From JBAYJM01 sp041665065 (GTDB lineage Bacteria; Patescibacteriota; Patescibacteriia; 2-01-FULL-39-33): a DNA stretch of 64,000 nucleotides. Below, one piece after another: positions 52,869 through 61,850 of this stretch (positions are counted from its first letter, which is position 1; every line of letters starts with the position of its first letter). Position numbers and translations under genes: made by a program. The notes under the pieces were generated by a model. That model was not told where the DNA came from and did no database searches. It saw only the letters and a list, made by a program, of their open reading frames with translations. The DNA lies in NCBI GenBank assembly GCA_041665065.1, contig JBAYJM010000003.1, positions 8,621 to 72,620 on the forward strand, given 5' to 3'.

Positions 52869-52879
52869 ATTTTTTACCT

Positions 52880-53416
52880 TTATTTATTAATTAATTTATT
52901 TAAAATTATTTCAAATTCATTTGCTTCCGCGTTAAGATCGCTGTTTTGTTCATAGCCGTTTCCAATTCGATAATATTTACAACCAAAGACAAAAGTAGGA
53001 ACTCCCCCGCCCGGATTGAATTCATTAAAAACCGCAAACGCCTCTTTAGGGACTAACTTTTCTGTTTCAGAAGTCAGCAAATCATCACCCGAATCTAAAT
53101 CATAATGATACGCTTTTATCTTTCCGCTGGCAACATACCTTCTAACAATTTTATCAAATGTATCTTTTATCCATAGACAATGCGAGCAATTACTTGTAGA
53201 AAAAAGATAAACCACCGGCTTGCCGTCTTCTTGGCAGATTTCGCTATTATTATTAACTCTAAATGTTGAGCTTGTTGATGGCTGCTTATTAAAAACAGAA
53301 AAAACAATCCAAAAAACTAAGCTTATAATTACAATAACTGCCAAACCCAAAACCAAACCAAGAAAAAAATCCTTGTTTTTTAATAACGCCAATAATTTAT
53401 TTTTGCCACCTTCCAT
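52880..53416 (-). CDS. Membrane-anchored thioredoxin-like protein
   Basis: 178 residues. A membrane helix (about 16-41) is followed by a thioredoxin-fold domain with Cys77-Ser-His-Cys80 (STSNCSHCLW) and GGGVPTFVFG (cis-Pro). The CSHC dithiol is complete, so it may be the reductant or oxidant partner of the CPYG protein encoded next. The linker has a further Cys61 (EICQEDG). Confidence 0.85.
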   Translation of the reverse strand: MEGGKNKLLALLKNKDFFLGLVLGLAVIVIISLVFWIVFSVFNKQPSTSSTFRVNNNSEICQEDGKPVVYLFSTSNCSHCLWIKDTFDKIVRRYVASGKIKAYHYDLDSGDDLLTSETEKLVPKEAFAVFNEFNPGGGVPTFVFGCKYYRIGNGYEQNSDLNAEANEFEIILNKLINK

Positions 53417-53430
53417 TATCTAAGTGTAAA

Positions 53431-54888
53431 TTATTTTAATTGAGGTTTCTGTTTGTGCCAATCGGTTATTTGCTGAAATTGATGGCCAGCCCGAAGAATT
53501 GTTTTCTCATCAAATCTCTTGCCAAGAATTTGCATGCCAACAGGAAGCCCATTAGCCATGCCAGCTGGAATAGATAATCCGCAAATACCTGCGAGCGACG
53601 CAGGAACAGTAAAGACATCTTCCAAATACATTTTTAGCGGATCAGATATTTTTTCGCCAATCTTATATGCCGTTGTCGGAGCAACTGGAGTTAAAATGAC
53701 ATCAACTTTTTCAAAAGCATCATCAAAATCTTTTTTAACTAATGTTCTGACTTTCATTGCTTTTTTATAGTAGGCATCATAATAGCCAGCTGAAAGCGCA
53801 TAAGTTCCAATCATAATTCTTCTTTTTGCTTCTTGTCCAAAACCTTCTGCTCTTGATTGCAAATAAATATTTAACAAATCACCATCTCTTTTGGATAAGC
53901 CATATTTAATGCCGTCATATTTTGCCAAATTAGAAGAAACTTCTGCGGGCTGGATTACATAATATGAAGCCAAGGCAAAATCAGTCATTGGTAATGAAAT
54001 ATCTAAGATTTCCGCACCCAATTCTTCAAATTTTTTAAGTGCTTCTAAAATAGAGGTTCTAACTCCCTCATCCATTCCCTCAATAAAATATTCCTTTGGC
54101 AAACCGATCTTCAAGCCGTTAATATCTTTTTTTATCTCGCTTAAATAATCATCCACATCAATCGGAGGAGTTGTTGAATCTTTTGGATCACGGCCAGCAA
54201 TATATTTTAAAATCAAAGCAACGTCCTCAACGCTTTTGCCAATCGGTCCAATAGTATCTAAAGATGATGCATCGGCAACAACGCCATATCTTGAAACTCG
54301 ACCATAACTCACTTTCAAACCAGTTACTCCGCAAAAAGATGCGGGTTGCCTGATTGATCCGCCAGTATCAGTGCCGATTGAAAAAATACTCTCGTCGGCT
54401 GCGATGGAAGCTGTTGAGCCACCACTAGTTCCACCCGGCACCCTGTCCAAATCCCAAGGATTATGGGTTGTAAAAAATGCTGAATTTTCCGTTGATCCAC
54501 CCATTGCAAATTCATCTAAATTTGTTTTACCAACAATAACTGAATCATTATCTTTTAAAATTTTAACAACAGTCGCATCAAAAGGTGGAATATAATTTTC
54601 CAAAATTTTTGAAGCTGCAGTTGTTCTGACACCAGTCGTACATAATAAATCTTTTACTGAAACAGGAATTCCAGCTAAAGGCGATAAACTTTCTCCGTTT
54701 TTAATTTTTTCATCAACTTTTTTCGCTTGCAATAAAGCACCATCCTTATCAAGAGTAACAAAAGCTTTTATTTTGTCTTCATGCTTTTCGATTTGATCAA
54801 AGCAAGCCTTAGTCAATTCTTCGCTAGAAAACTTTTTATCGCGAAGCCCTTCAAAAGATTCTAAAAGTGTTAATTCGTTTAATGCCAT
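53431..54888 (-). CDS. gatA: Asp-tRNA(Asn)/Glu-tRNA(Gln) amidotransferase subunit A
   Basis: 485 residues, full length. Amidase that releases ammonia from glutamine for the GatCAB complex. The Ser-cisSer-Lys set is in place: Lys79 in VSVKDLL, Ser155 in GGTSGGST and Ser178 in TDTGGSIRQPASFCG. gatB is not in the window, but gatC is 28 bases upstream on the same strand. The complex amidates mischarged tRNAs, so this organism may make Gln-tRNA or Asn-tRNA indirectly. Confidence 0.96.
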   Translation of the reverse strand: MALNELTLLESFEGLRDKKFSSEELTKACFDQIEKHEDKIKAFVTLDKDGALLQAKKVDEKIKNGESLSPLAGIPVSVKDLLCTTGVRTTAASKILENYIPPFDATVVKILKDNDSVIVGKTNLDEFAMGGSTENSAFFTTHNPWDLDRVPGGTSGGSTASIAADESIFSIGTDTGGSIRQPASFCGVTGLKVSYGRVSRYGVVADASSLDTIGPIGKSVEDVALILKYIAGRDPKDSTTPPIDVDDYLSEIKKDINGLKIGLPKEYFIEGMDEGVRTSILEALKKFEELGAEILDISLPMTDFALASYYVIQPAEVSSNLAKYDGIKYGLSKRDGDLLNIYLQSRAEGFGQEAKRRIMIGTYALSAGYYDAYYKKAMKVRTLVKKDFDDAFEKVDVILTPVAPTTAYKIGEKISDPLKMYLEDVFTVPASLAGICGLSIPAGMANGLPVGMQILGKRFDEKTILRAGHQFQQITDWHKQKPQLK

Positions 54889-54916
54889 ATTTTTAATATT
54901 TCAAATGGAAAGTAAT

Positions 54917-55210
54917 TTATTTATTTTCAAAAATTTTAGGAATGGCAACATAGCCGTCTTTGTGGGCCGGTGCGCATTCGACTAAATCCTTTTCAATTCC
55001 TGATTCAATAATTTCGTCTTCTCGCATAACGCTAGTTAGTCCAGTTACCTGGGAAGTCGGTTCGATATTTTGGGTATCAACAGACTGCAACTTTTCCATG
55101 TATTCTAAAATGTTAGAAAGCTGGTTGCTATACTTCTCTTTTTCCTCTTGGGTCAGGCTAAGTCTTGCTAATTTGGCAATATGCTCGACTTCTTCAATAG
55201 ATAATTTCAT
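54917..55210 (-). CDS. gatC: Amidotransferase subunit C
   Basis: 97 residues. The family pattern EEVEHIAKLARLSLTQEEKE opens the protein, and LSNILEYMEKLQSVDT and MREDEI follow. GatC wraps around GatA and GatB and stabilises the complex. First gene of the gatC-gatA operon. Confidence 0.95.
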   Translation of the reverse strand: MKLSIEEVEHIAKLARLSLTQEEKEKYSNQLSNILEYMEKLQSVDTQNIEPTSQVTGLTSVMREDEIIESGIEKDLVECAPAHKDGYVAIPKIFENK

Positions 55211-55237
55211 AAGTGAATAATTTATGATTACTCAATT

Positions 55238-55266
55238 ATTTTAAGCCATTATTGGATATTTTTCAA
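55238..55266 (-). promoter_or_regulatory. Promoter of gatCA
   Basis: Minus strand: TTGAAA (55261-55266), 17-bp spacer, TAAAAT (55238-55243). It lies back to back with the porin promoter. Confidence 0.65.
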
Positions 55267-55294
55267 TAGTGGAGTTTTTAAAATAAGCCAAAAC

Positions 55295-55323
55295 TTGACA
55301 TTTTATCAAAAGTATGCTATAAT
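55295..55323 (+). promoter_or_regulatory. Full-consensus promoter of the porin-like gene
   Basis: TTGACA (55295-55300), exactly 17 bp, TATAAT (55318-55323), with TGC just before it (extended -10). It is the only promoter in the window with both hexamers perfect. Confidence 0.92.
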
Positions 55324-55328
55324 TATAT

Positions 55329-55440
55329 ATCGCTTAAGTGAGCGATGAGGCACATTGAAATATGTGGAAAATAGCCCTAAGATGGGAAAGGCAATGTTTG
55401 CCTCTTCTTTCTGATGGCTTGGGCAGTTTAAGGGGGTATT
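55329..55440 (+). promoter_or_regulatory. Structured 5' leader of the porin-like gene
   Basis: About 110 bases. Stems seen: ATCGCT/AGCGAT (55329-55346), CACAT/ATGTG (55351-55366), AGGCAA-TGT-TTGCCT (55389-55403), and GCCC(T)AAG/CTTGGGC (55374-55381 with 55418-55424). GAGGCA at 55347-55352 can also pair with TGCCTC at 55399-55404, which excludes two of the other stems. The ribosome site AAGGGGG ends four bases before the ATG. Not a riboswitch class I know; a mRNA-stabilising or regulatory leader is possible. Confidence 0.5.
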
Positions 55441-56463
55441 ATGAGAAACTTGGCAATTGCAATAATGATATTGTTTTCCGGCGCTGTGTCTGCTGACAGT
55501 CTCATTCCCGAGATCAAGCTTGGCACTGATGCCACACTGAAAATCTCCGGGTGGGGGCAGATCGTTGCCGCCGAGGAAATGTACGGCGGCCTCGAGACTG
55601 ACCTGGCCGGGCTTCGCATCAACGCCGATCTGAACTGGAATGACTGGGAGTTTTTTACCCAAGTCAATCTCACCACCGACGGCGAGGAGATCGACTCGGA
55701 CTGGCTATACCAGGCCTGGGTCGGACACAACATCAGTGAGCACTGGAAGTTGCGCGTCGGACGAATTTTCGTGTCCGGTGGCAATATCACTCCGTGCGCA
55801 TATGATATACGCACAGTGAAGTACCCGGCAGGGATAACTTTCTGCCCGTATGCTACAGGTGCTCAGTTTGAGGGTCTACTACTCAAAGGGTTAACCTTGA
55901 TCACGGAAGTGACAGGTAAATCTGGAGTCGCCTTCAACGCCGATGACACCTTCGAGCGAGCCGAGTTTGGGCTCATGCTTAAGCAGGAATTCGGAGAGAG
56001 CGGGAAGCCGGGATATGGATATTTGGCCGGCTACGGTCAGCTCTGCAAGGACTTTCAGCGCTACGGCGCCGAGGGTTTCTGGCAACCGATCTCGCGACTC
56101 ACTCTGATGGGCGCACTCTGCTATACGAAATATGAGTACGACCAGACGAGTGACGAAATCGGCGGCTACGCCTTAGTCGCCTACCGACTCCTACCTTGGT
56201 TCGAACTTCACGGCCAGATCGACCGATTTGAATGCCTGGAGAAAACCTGGGGGGACGTGGAATCTTCCAAGGACGAGACCGGCAAGGTCAACATCGACTA
56301 TGTCGAATATTGCTCGGATGAAACCGAGCTGACGACGTTAACCATCGGCGCGAAGCTAATGGAACCCACCGATGCTTTCTCGGTCACCGTCGATTGGGAG
56401 AAACCCATCGGTGATGATTCGGAGGAGGATCGGTTCCTCCTGAAGGCCCAGGTCAAGTTCTAA
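55441..56463 (+). CDS. Porin-like outer-membrane beta-barrel protein, GC-rich
   Basis: 340 residues. A signal peptide (cleavage near VSA-DS, residue 18) leads to a protein made of alternating hydrophobic and polar strands: LKISGWGQIVAAEEMYGG, INADLNWNDWEFFTQVNL, HWKLRVGRIFVSGG and so on. It ends FLLKAQVKF with the C-terminal aromatic Phe of BAM-inserted barrels. About 16 strands would fit. Codon choice and base content are quite unlike the neighbours: the line 55561-55620 has 39 G or C in 60, against about one third in the flanks. No neighbour is related. It looks like a recent transfer from a GC-rich Gram-negative, carried with leader and terminator. Phosphate-selective or general porin are both possible. 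Confidence 0.8.
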   Translation: MRNLAIAIMILFSGAVSADSLIPEIKLGTDATLKISGWGQIVAAEEMYGGLETDLAGLRINADLNWNDWEFFTQVNLTTDGEEIDSDWLYQAWVGHNISEHWKLRVGRIFVSGGNITPCAYDIRTVKYPAGITFCPYATGAQFEGLLLKGLTLITEVTGKSGVAFNADDTFERAEFGLMLKQEFGESGKPGYGYLAGYGQLCKDFQRYGAEGFWQPISRLTLMGALCYTKYEYDQTSDEIGGYALVAYRLLPWFELHGQIDRFECLEKTWGDVESSKDETGKVNIDYVEYCSDETELTTLTIGAKLMEPTDAFSVTVDWEKPIGDDSEEDRFLLKAQVKF

Positions 56464-56479
56464 CTGACCTGAGCCCAAA

Positions 56480-56518
56480 AGGACACATGCTGAAAAGCCT
56501 CTGTGTCCTCTTTTTTTT
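56480..56518 (+). terminator. Terminator of the porin-like gene
   Basis: AGGACACA / TGTGTCCT, perfect 8-bp stem with a 14-base loop, then CTTTTTTTT. It ends two bases before the convergent methyltransferase gene region. Confidence 0.92.
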
Positions 56519-56524
56519 CAAAAT

Positions 56525-57289
56525 TTATTTTTTATCTGCAGACAATATTGCTAATACCATCATCTTTTCTACTTGCTCAATAGTTAATCCTACTTCTTTT
56601 TCATTAAATATCCTTTTTCCTTCTTCGCTAATATGACAGTTATTCCATGTTATATTTTTAAAACCAGCTAAAGTCAAAGCATTAAAATAAGCGTCCTTAC
56701 TCCAATAATAATTTATAAACTCCGTAACTTCATTATTTATAATATTATGAAGAGTAACTTTTATTTGTGATCCATTGATTATTTCATTCCCGATTATGTT
56801 CGTAGAAAAATTTATAAACGGATGATATTCTTGAACCGGGTGGTCAGGGTTTTGATTAATAAGAACTAAACGTCCGCCTAACTTAAGATTTTTTGAAATA
56901 TTTAACGCATAATTATTTAATTCACTTTCAGTTTTTGCATAATGCAAAATCATAGCTCCGATGATAAGATCATAATTTCCTTTATTTATTAACGACATAC
57001 ATCCCACATCTCCATAAATATATTCAATTCCCAAAGTAGATAATTTTTCTTTTTGCTTTGCAATATCTAACATAAACTTTGAATTATCAACTCCAGTCAC
57101 TATAGCCCCATTTTTTGCTAAAAGTCTCGAGCTTCGTCCATCACCGCAACCTATATCTAAAACCCTTAATCCAGAAATATTTCCAATTTTTTTCAGCCAT
57201 GAAGGATATAATATATACTTACGATGGAACATTTCCTCCATTCCCTTATCAGTGTAACCACTTGAAACCTTATCGTTATATTGATACAT
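56525..57289 (-). CDS. SAM-dependent methyltransferase (class I)
   Basis: 254 residues. Motif I VLDIGCGDGRSSRLLA, motif II VTGVDNSKFMLDIA and motif III-like GGRLVLIN mark the Rossmann methyltransferase fold. It belongs to the broad Methyltransf_11/25 group. The target is not readable from sequence. The gene begins one base after ligA on the same strand. Confidence 0.88.
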   Translation of the reverse strand: MYQYNDKVSSGYTDKGMEEMFHRKYILYPSWLKKIGNISGLRVLDIGCGDGRSSRLLAKNGAIVTGVDNSKFMLDIAKQKEKLSTLGIEYIYGDVGCMSLINKGNYDLIIGAMILHYAKTESELNNYALNISKNLKLGGRLVLINQNPDHPVQEYHPFINFSTNIIGNEIINGSQIKVTLHNIINNEVTEFINYYWSKDAYFNALTLAGFKNITWNNCHISEEGKRIFNEKEVGLTIEQVEKMMVLAILSADKK

Positions 57290-57290
57290 A

Positions 57291-59288
57291 TTATTTTAAC
57301 AAATCTAAAAATTCTTTTTCATCAATAATCTTAATACCCAATTCTTTTGCCTTTTTATATTTAGAGCCGGGACTATCTCCGGCCACTACATAACTGGTTT
57401 TTGAGCTTACTGATGAAGAAACATCTCCACCCAATTCCCGTATTTTTTCCTTAGCTTCATCGCGAGAAAAATTCTCTAATTCTCCGGTCAAAACAAAAGT
57501 CATGCCCTTTAATTTCCCTTCAGCCTTTTTCTCTTGCTTAGAAATCGTTACTCCGACATCCTTTAACTTCTGAACAAATTTTTTGTTCAAATCATTTCCA
57601 AACCATTCATAAATGCTTTGAGCAACCTTTGGTCCGATACCTTCAATGTTTGATAGTTCATTTACGGTTGCTTTCATAATTTTATCCAAACTTCCAAATT
57701 CCTCTGCCAAAGTCAAAGCCATCTCCTCCCCCACATGCCGAATTCCCAAAGCGTAAATAAATTTTCCTAAAGTAATTTTCTTTGCACCATCAATCGCCTT
57801 AACCAAATTATCCGCTGATTTTTCAGCAAATCGCTCCAGTGGCAATAAATCCTCTTCTTTAAGTAAAAAAATATCTCCGGCATCCTTGACCAATCCTTCA
57901 GCTTGCAATAAATCCAAAATCTTTGGGCCAAGTCCAACAATGTCATAAGCTTTGCGCGAAACAAAATGATAAAGCTCTTCTTTTTGTATTGCAAAGCATT
58001 TTTTATTTGAACAATAATAGGCGACTTCGCCTTCTTTTTGAATAACATCAGATCCGCAAATCGGACATTGCAAAGGCATTTTAAATTTGCGCTCTTTACC
58101 TGTTCGAAGCTTTGGCAAAGTTTCAACAATATCTGGAATAATATCCCCTGCCTTTTGAAGCACTACCGTATCGCCAATTCTAACATCCAAACGATCAATT
58201 TCATCTTGATTATGAAGCGTTGCGCGCTTAACAATACTGCCTGCGAGCGCGACTGGACGCAAATGAGCCACTGGCGTCAAAGCTCCAGTCCTGCCGACTT
58301 GCACTGAAATATCTTCAATAATTGTCGTAACTTGCTGAGCTGGAAATTTGTATGCCGCAGCCCATCTGACATGCTTAGCTGTCCTGCCCAGTCTTTCCTG
58401 ATACTCCAAATTATTAACCTTAATTACAATACCATCAATTTCATAAGGTAATTTATGCCGATTCTTTTCCCAATAATCAAAGAATTTAAAAGCATCTTTG
58501 ATGTTTGCAACTTTTTCATAATGCGAATTAACTTTAAAACCTAGTTTTTTTAAATTATCCAAAATATCTCCCTGAGTTTTGAATCCAAAATTTTGATAAG
58601 TGAAGTCAGAATAAATAAAACTGTCTAAATCGCGATTAGCGGCAATCTGCGGATCAAGCTGTCTAATAGTCCCTGCAGCGGCATTTCTGGGATTAGCAAA
58701 AATCTGAGCGCTTTTTTCGATCTGCTCTTTATTTATTTTTTCAAAACTTTTTTTTGGCATATAAACTTCACCGCCAACTTCAATATTAATATCTTTTTTG
58801 AGTTTAAGCGGTACGCTTCCGATTGTTTTTATTGTATGAGTTACAACTTCTCCAACAAAACCATCACCTCTTGTCACCGCCCGAACCAAAAAACCTTTTT
58901 CATAAATCAAAGACATATTCAAACCGTCAATTTTCAATTCACAAATATATTCAATATCTTTATCCAAACTTAAATTCAAAAACTTTTTCACGCGCTTATC
59001 AAAATCTTCAACATCTTCCAAATTAAAAATGTCGTCCAATGAATACTTGGGTATTTTATGCTTGTATTTTCCAAATTTGCCCAATGCCTTTCCTCCTACT
59101 CTTTGCGTCGGTGAATCTGAAGTTATAAACTCAGGAAACTGTTTCTCTAAATCTTCCAATTCATCCTTAAGCGAATCCCTAACTGCATCCGTAACAAAAG
59201 GCTTATCCAAAACATAATAAGCATAGTCAATTTCTGCCAATTGCTTTTTTAATTTTAGAATTCTATTTTCTGCTTCTTGTTTTGTCAT
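57291..59288 (-). CDS. ligA: NAD-dependent DNA ligase
   Basis: 665 residues, full length. Adenylated Lys119 in CELKIDGLN, a zinc finger (CPICGSDV, YYCSNKKCFA), helix-hairpin-helix region (IEGIGPKVAQSIY) and a BRCT domain at the end (KLKGMTFVLTGELENFSRDEAKEKI). It seals nicks in replication and repair. It lies four bases after the pilus gene at 59293, so it shares the pilin transcript. Confidence 0.97.
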   Translation of the reverse strand: MTKQEAENRILKLKKQLAEIDYAYYVLDKPFVTDAVRDSLKDELEDLEKQFPEFITSDSPTQRVGGKALGKFGKYKHKIPKYSLDDIFNLEDVEDFDKRVKKFLNLSLDKDIEYICELKIDGLNMSLIYEKGFLVRAVTRGDGFVGEVVTHTIKTIGSVPLKLKKDINIEVGGEVYMPKKSFEKINKEQIEKSAQIFANPRNAAAGTIRQLDPQIAANRDLDSFIYSDFTYQNFGFKTQGDILDNLKKLGFKVNSHYEKVANIKDAFKFFDYWEKNRHKLPYEIDGIVIKVNNLEYQERLGRTAKHVRWAAAYKFPAQQVTTIIEDISVQVGRTGALTPVAHLRPVALAGSIVKRATLHNQDEIDRLDVRIGDTVVLQKAGDIIPDIVETLPKLRTGKERKFKMPLQCPICGSDVIQKEGEVAYYCSNKKCFAIQKEELYHFVSRKAYDIVGLGPKILDLLQAEGLVKDAGDIFLLKEEDLLPLERFAEKSADNLVKAIDGAKKITLGKFIYALGIRHVGEEMALTLAEEFGSLDKIMKATVNELSNIEGIGPKVAQSIYEWFGNDLNKKFVQKLKDVGVTISKQEKKAEGKLKGMTFVLTGELENFSRDEAKEKIRELGGDVSSSVSSKTSYVVAGDSPGSKYKKAKELGIKIIDEKEFLDLLK

Positions 59289-59292
59289 TATA

Positions 59293-60108
59293 TTATCTCT
59301 TTGTTATGTCCTCTTCAGAAAACAATACAAAGCTAAAAATATTTGAAATAATTGTACGAGGAGGCAAATAAGCTATAATGCGCTGAGTAGCATTGCCGTG
59401 CTTGCCTTCTGAAATTAATGTTATATTATTAATTGACGTGGTTGTATAATTTCTAGTCTCATCGCATTTTCCATCATAACCCATGACTGTTAAATTATCA
59501 ATGAAGCCGTCAGCTGATCCCAAAGCTTTTACCTCAACCACATAATCGCTTACGGATGGAATATCAACAAAATCAAAACAATTTTTTGTTGTCGTGGTAA
59601 TGAATATTTCATTTAAATCAGTCTTAAAAACATTGTCAGCCGCTTCCGGCTTTAGACGAGTAAAGGAGATCTGCATCCTGGTCGGATTATCTATGCTTTT
59701 ATTCCAATAGACATCAACGCTTTTTGTTAAATTCTGCCCGCTTTCCCGACCGAGAAAAAACATTTTAACGCCTTGGCCATTTTTAATCCTTTGCCTGAAG
59801 AAAGTCGCTTCAAAATCAGATGATGAGGCAACGGTCCAGACTGAACTTGATTCAATCAGACTTTGCGTCGTTGAGACATTACTAACAGAATTTATATTAT
59901 CTTGTTTGCGCAGTAAAAAAAGATTTTTTTCCAGCCCGGCATCAGCTGCAAAATAAGCAACCATTGAATTATCGATGGAAGCGGACTGTCGAATGTCCGA
60001 AATAATAACAACGCCAAACCCTATGGCAATAGACATTAGGACGGACATTACTATTAAGGTTAAAACCAGAATTACGCCTTCTTTATTTTGTAATGGATTA
60101 TTTTTCAT
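59293..60108 (-). CDS. PilX-like pilus assembly protein
   Basis: 271 residues. A hydrophobic segment (about 12-35) follows the short start MKNNPLQNKEGVILVL, and DNSMVAYFAADAGLEKNLFLL matches the PilX N-terminal pattern (compare AYYLAESG in the protein at 1-1137). The rest is a beta-rich exported domain. It overlaps the preceding gene by four bases. Likely a minor pilus component. Confidence 0.8.
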   Translation of the reverse strand: MKNNPLQNKEGVILVLTLIVMSVLMSIAIGFGVVIISDIRQSASIDNSMVAYFAADAGLEKNLFLLRKQDNINSVSNVSTTQSLIESSSVWTVASSSDFEATFFRQRIKNGQGVKMFFLGRESGQNLTKSVDVYWNKSIDNPTRMQISFTRLKPEAADNVFKTDLNEIFITTTTKNCFDFVDIPSVSDYVVEVKALGSADGFIDNLTVMGYDGKCDETRNYTTTSINNITLISEGKHGNATQRIIAYLPPRTIISNIFSFVLFSEEDITKR

Positions 60109-60650
60109 CTTTTATAAAACTTGCTTGAAATTGTTGTTTGTATAATTAATTCCTTGGCATATTTACCTGCCGGCTTATTCTTTAATTTCATATAGATTGT
60201 CGCCCGAGGCTGAACATTAGAAATAGGGACATTAGAAAAAGGGTCTTTTGATGGCAGAATAAAAAATTTCAACTCTTCGATCTCCACATTAGGAGAATTA
60301 AGACTATCGGCAAAGCCGTCTTGAGAATAAATTAAATTTTTTGTGTTTGGATCATAATATATTGAAACTATGCTGTCATACTCATCCGGAAAAAAATTAA
60401 TGGACGAGGTGGGATTTTGTCCGGGATAAATAGGAATAATTTCCCGGCCCCTGACTTCTTTGGCGATTTTTTCTACAATATATCTGCCGTCGTTTTGAAG
60501 CTTTTGATAATTTGCCGTTTGTTGCTCTAAATTTATGGCATTAACAAAAGTAGACATAATTATCACCGAAGCAACGGCAAAAATTGCCACCGCCATAAGC
60601 ATTTCAATCAAAGTAAATCCTTTTTTATTGTTTATTATAATCATCGCCAA
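60105..60650 (-). CDS. Prepilin, PilW/GspJ-like
   Basis: 181 residues. The prepilin motif KKGFTLIEMLMAVAIFAVA with the G/F cleavage site and Glu5 of the mature chain is clear. A beta-rich C-terminal domain follows. Overlaps both neighbours by 4-10 bases. Probably a minor pilin that primes assembly. Confidence 0.85.
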   Translation of the reverse strand: MAMIIINNKKGFTLIEMLMAVAIFAVASVIIMSTFVNAINLEQQTANYQKLQNDGRYIVEKIAKEVRGREIIPIYPGQNPTSSINFFPDEYDSIVSIYYDPNTKNLIYSQDGFADSLNSPNVEIEELKFFILPSKDPFSNVPISNVQPRATIYMKLKNKPAGKYAKELIIQTTISSKFYKR

Positions 60651-61327
60651 TTAAATAATTGATCTTCAATAACTATTTTTCTAGGCTTTTCATTAACTTT
60701 CCAATCAACCTGGCAAATTACGCTTATTCCGATTTTAGTATAATCAGCGCCAAAAGCGGAATCACAACCACCGTCAGCCAGCTTGAAATCTTGATCAGCG
60801 CATTGTTGCCTGATTTTATTTTCGTCCGTTTCGCCATCATCTTTATTACTATTACAACAAATATTTTTAATTGTTATCAATCTGCTATAACCGCTAAATC
60901 GAGAACCAGACTCATGCACGAAAAAACCTAAATCATTTATATATAGCTTCGATTTATCCGCCTCAGCTGGAAAGGCTATGGTCTTTAATTTTACCAAGCC
61001 GTCATAATCCGGATTTGGGGATGAAAATAGTTCATCAATTGTATAATATCCCGGAACCAGACTATGATCCCAGGCCCATAAATTATTTAATTCATCTAAT
61101 TGATTTTCATCTCTATGAAGCCAATTCGAATCTCTAATATTTTTTACCGCTTCAATTCCCTCCCTGGACAAATTAGCCCCAATCACCCTGGCCTTTGCTT
61201 CCTGTTCTCCATTGAAATTAGACATGAACAATGTCCACACGGCAAATAAGCCAACTACAATAACTGCAATAGCTATAATCAATTCTATTAAGCCCTGCCC
61301 CTGATTGTTTATTAAAACTTTTTTCAT
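60641..61327 (-). CDS. Prepilin-like protein, PilV/GspI type
   Basis: 228 residues. Start MKKVLINNQGQGLIELIIAIAVI: the cleavage site is the G/L of GQGLIE with Glu5 kept, a variant of GFTLIE. The SREGIEAVKNIRDSNW segment following the helix is typical of the PilV-like group. A Cys-rich loop (CCNSNKDDG, QQCADQDF, GGCDSAFG) may be stabilised by disulfides. Minor pilin. Confidence 0.8.
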   Translation of the reverse strand: MKKVLINNQGQGLIELIIAIAVIVVGLFAVWTLFMSNFNGEQEAKARVIGANLSREGIEAVKNIRDSNWLHRDENQLDELNNLWAWDHSLVPGYYTIDELFSSPNPDYDGLVKLKTIAFPAEADKSKLYINDLGFFVHESGSRFSGYSRLITIKNICCNSNKDDGETDENKIRQQCADQDFKLADGGCDSAFGADYTKIGISVICQVDWKVNEKPRKIVIEDQLFNWR

Positions 61328-61849
61328 TTACTCACAATTAACAACATCCACCCGTCCCGATATTGAACTAATATCCACGCACTTTGCTAGGGCTTCATTG
61401 CTTATATTTTGTATTTTAACGGTTGTAGTTCGCACGCTTGTTGCATCATTATTAATAAAAATCCTTGCCTGTCCTCGCGGAGTGTCAAATTCAATTTTAA
61501 GGTTAGAAATATTTTTAATTATACTATTCTTTAAAGGCAACTCTTCAATTTCAACCATTGAGCCGTCATAACCGAGTGCCCCCAAAACAAAGATGGGCTC
61601 CCCATTATTTAGCGCGTTTGATTTTATAACAAATTTTTCAAAACTCTTGCCGTCAATAGACTGACCGGACAAGGCCAATGTTTGAGTTTTTTTAATTGCA
61701 TCTTCAAGCAATGATGCATCCAGCTTTAAATCCCTATAGTGCTGATCCTTTCTAAAATTAACCAGCATCACTGAAGATAAAATGGAAAATATAGCAATTG
61801 CAATCAGTATTTCAATTATTGTAAAGCCTTTTTTATTATAAATTGCCAT
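61328..61849 (-). CDS. Prepilin, GspH/FimT-like
   Basis: 173 residues. KKGFTIIEILIAIAIF with GF/T cleavage and Glu5, then LLEDAIKKTQTLALSGQ, the FimT/GspH helix pattern. Sits between prepilin peptidase and the PilV-like gene with one-base gaps. Minor pilin. Confidence 0.85.
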   Translation of the reverse strand: MAIYNKKGFTIIEILIAIAIFSILSSVMLVNFRKDQHYRDLKLDASLLEDAIKKTQTLALSGQSIDGKSFEKFVIKSNALNNGEPIFVLGALGYDGSMVEIEELPLKNSIIKNISNLKIEFDTPRGQARIFINNDATSVRTTTVKIQNISNEALAKCVDISSISGRVDVVNCE

Positions 61850-61850
61850 A

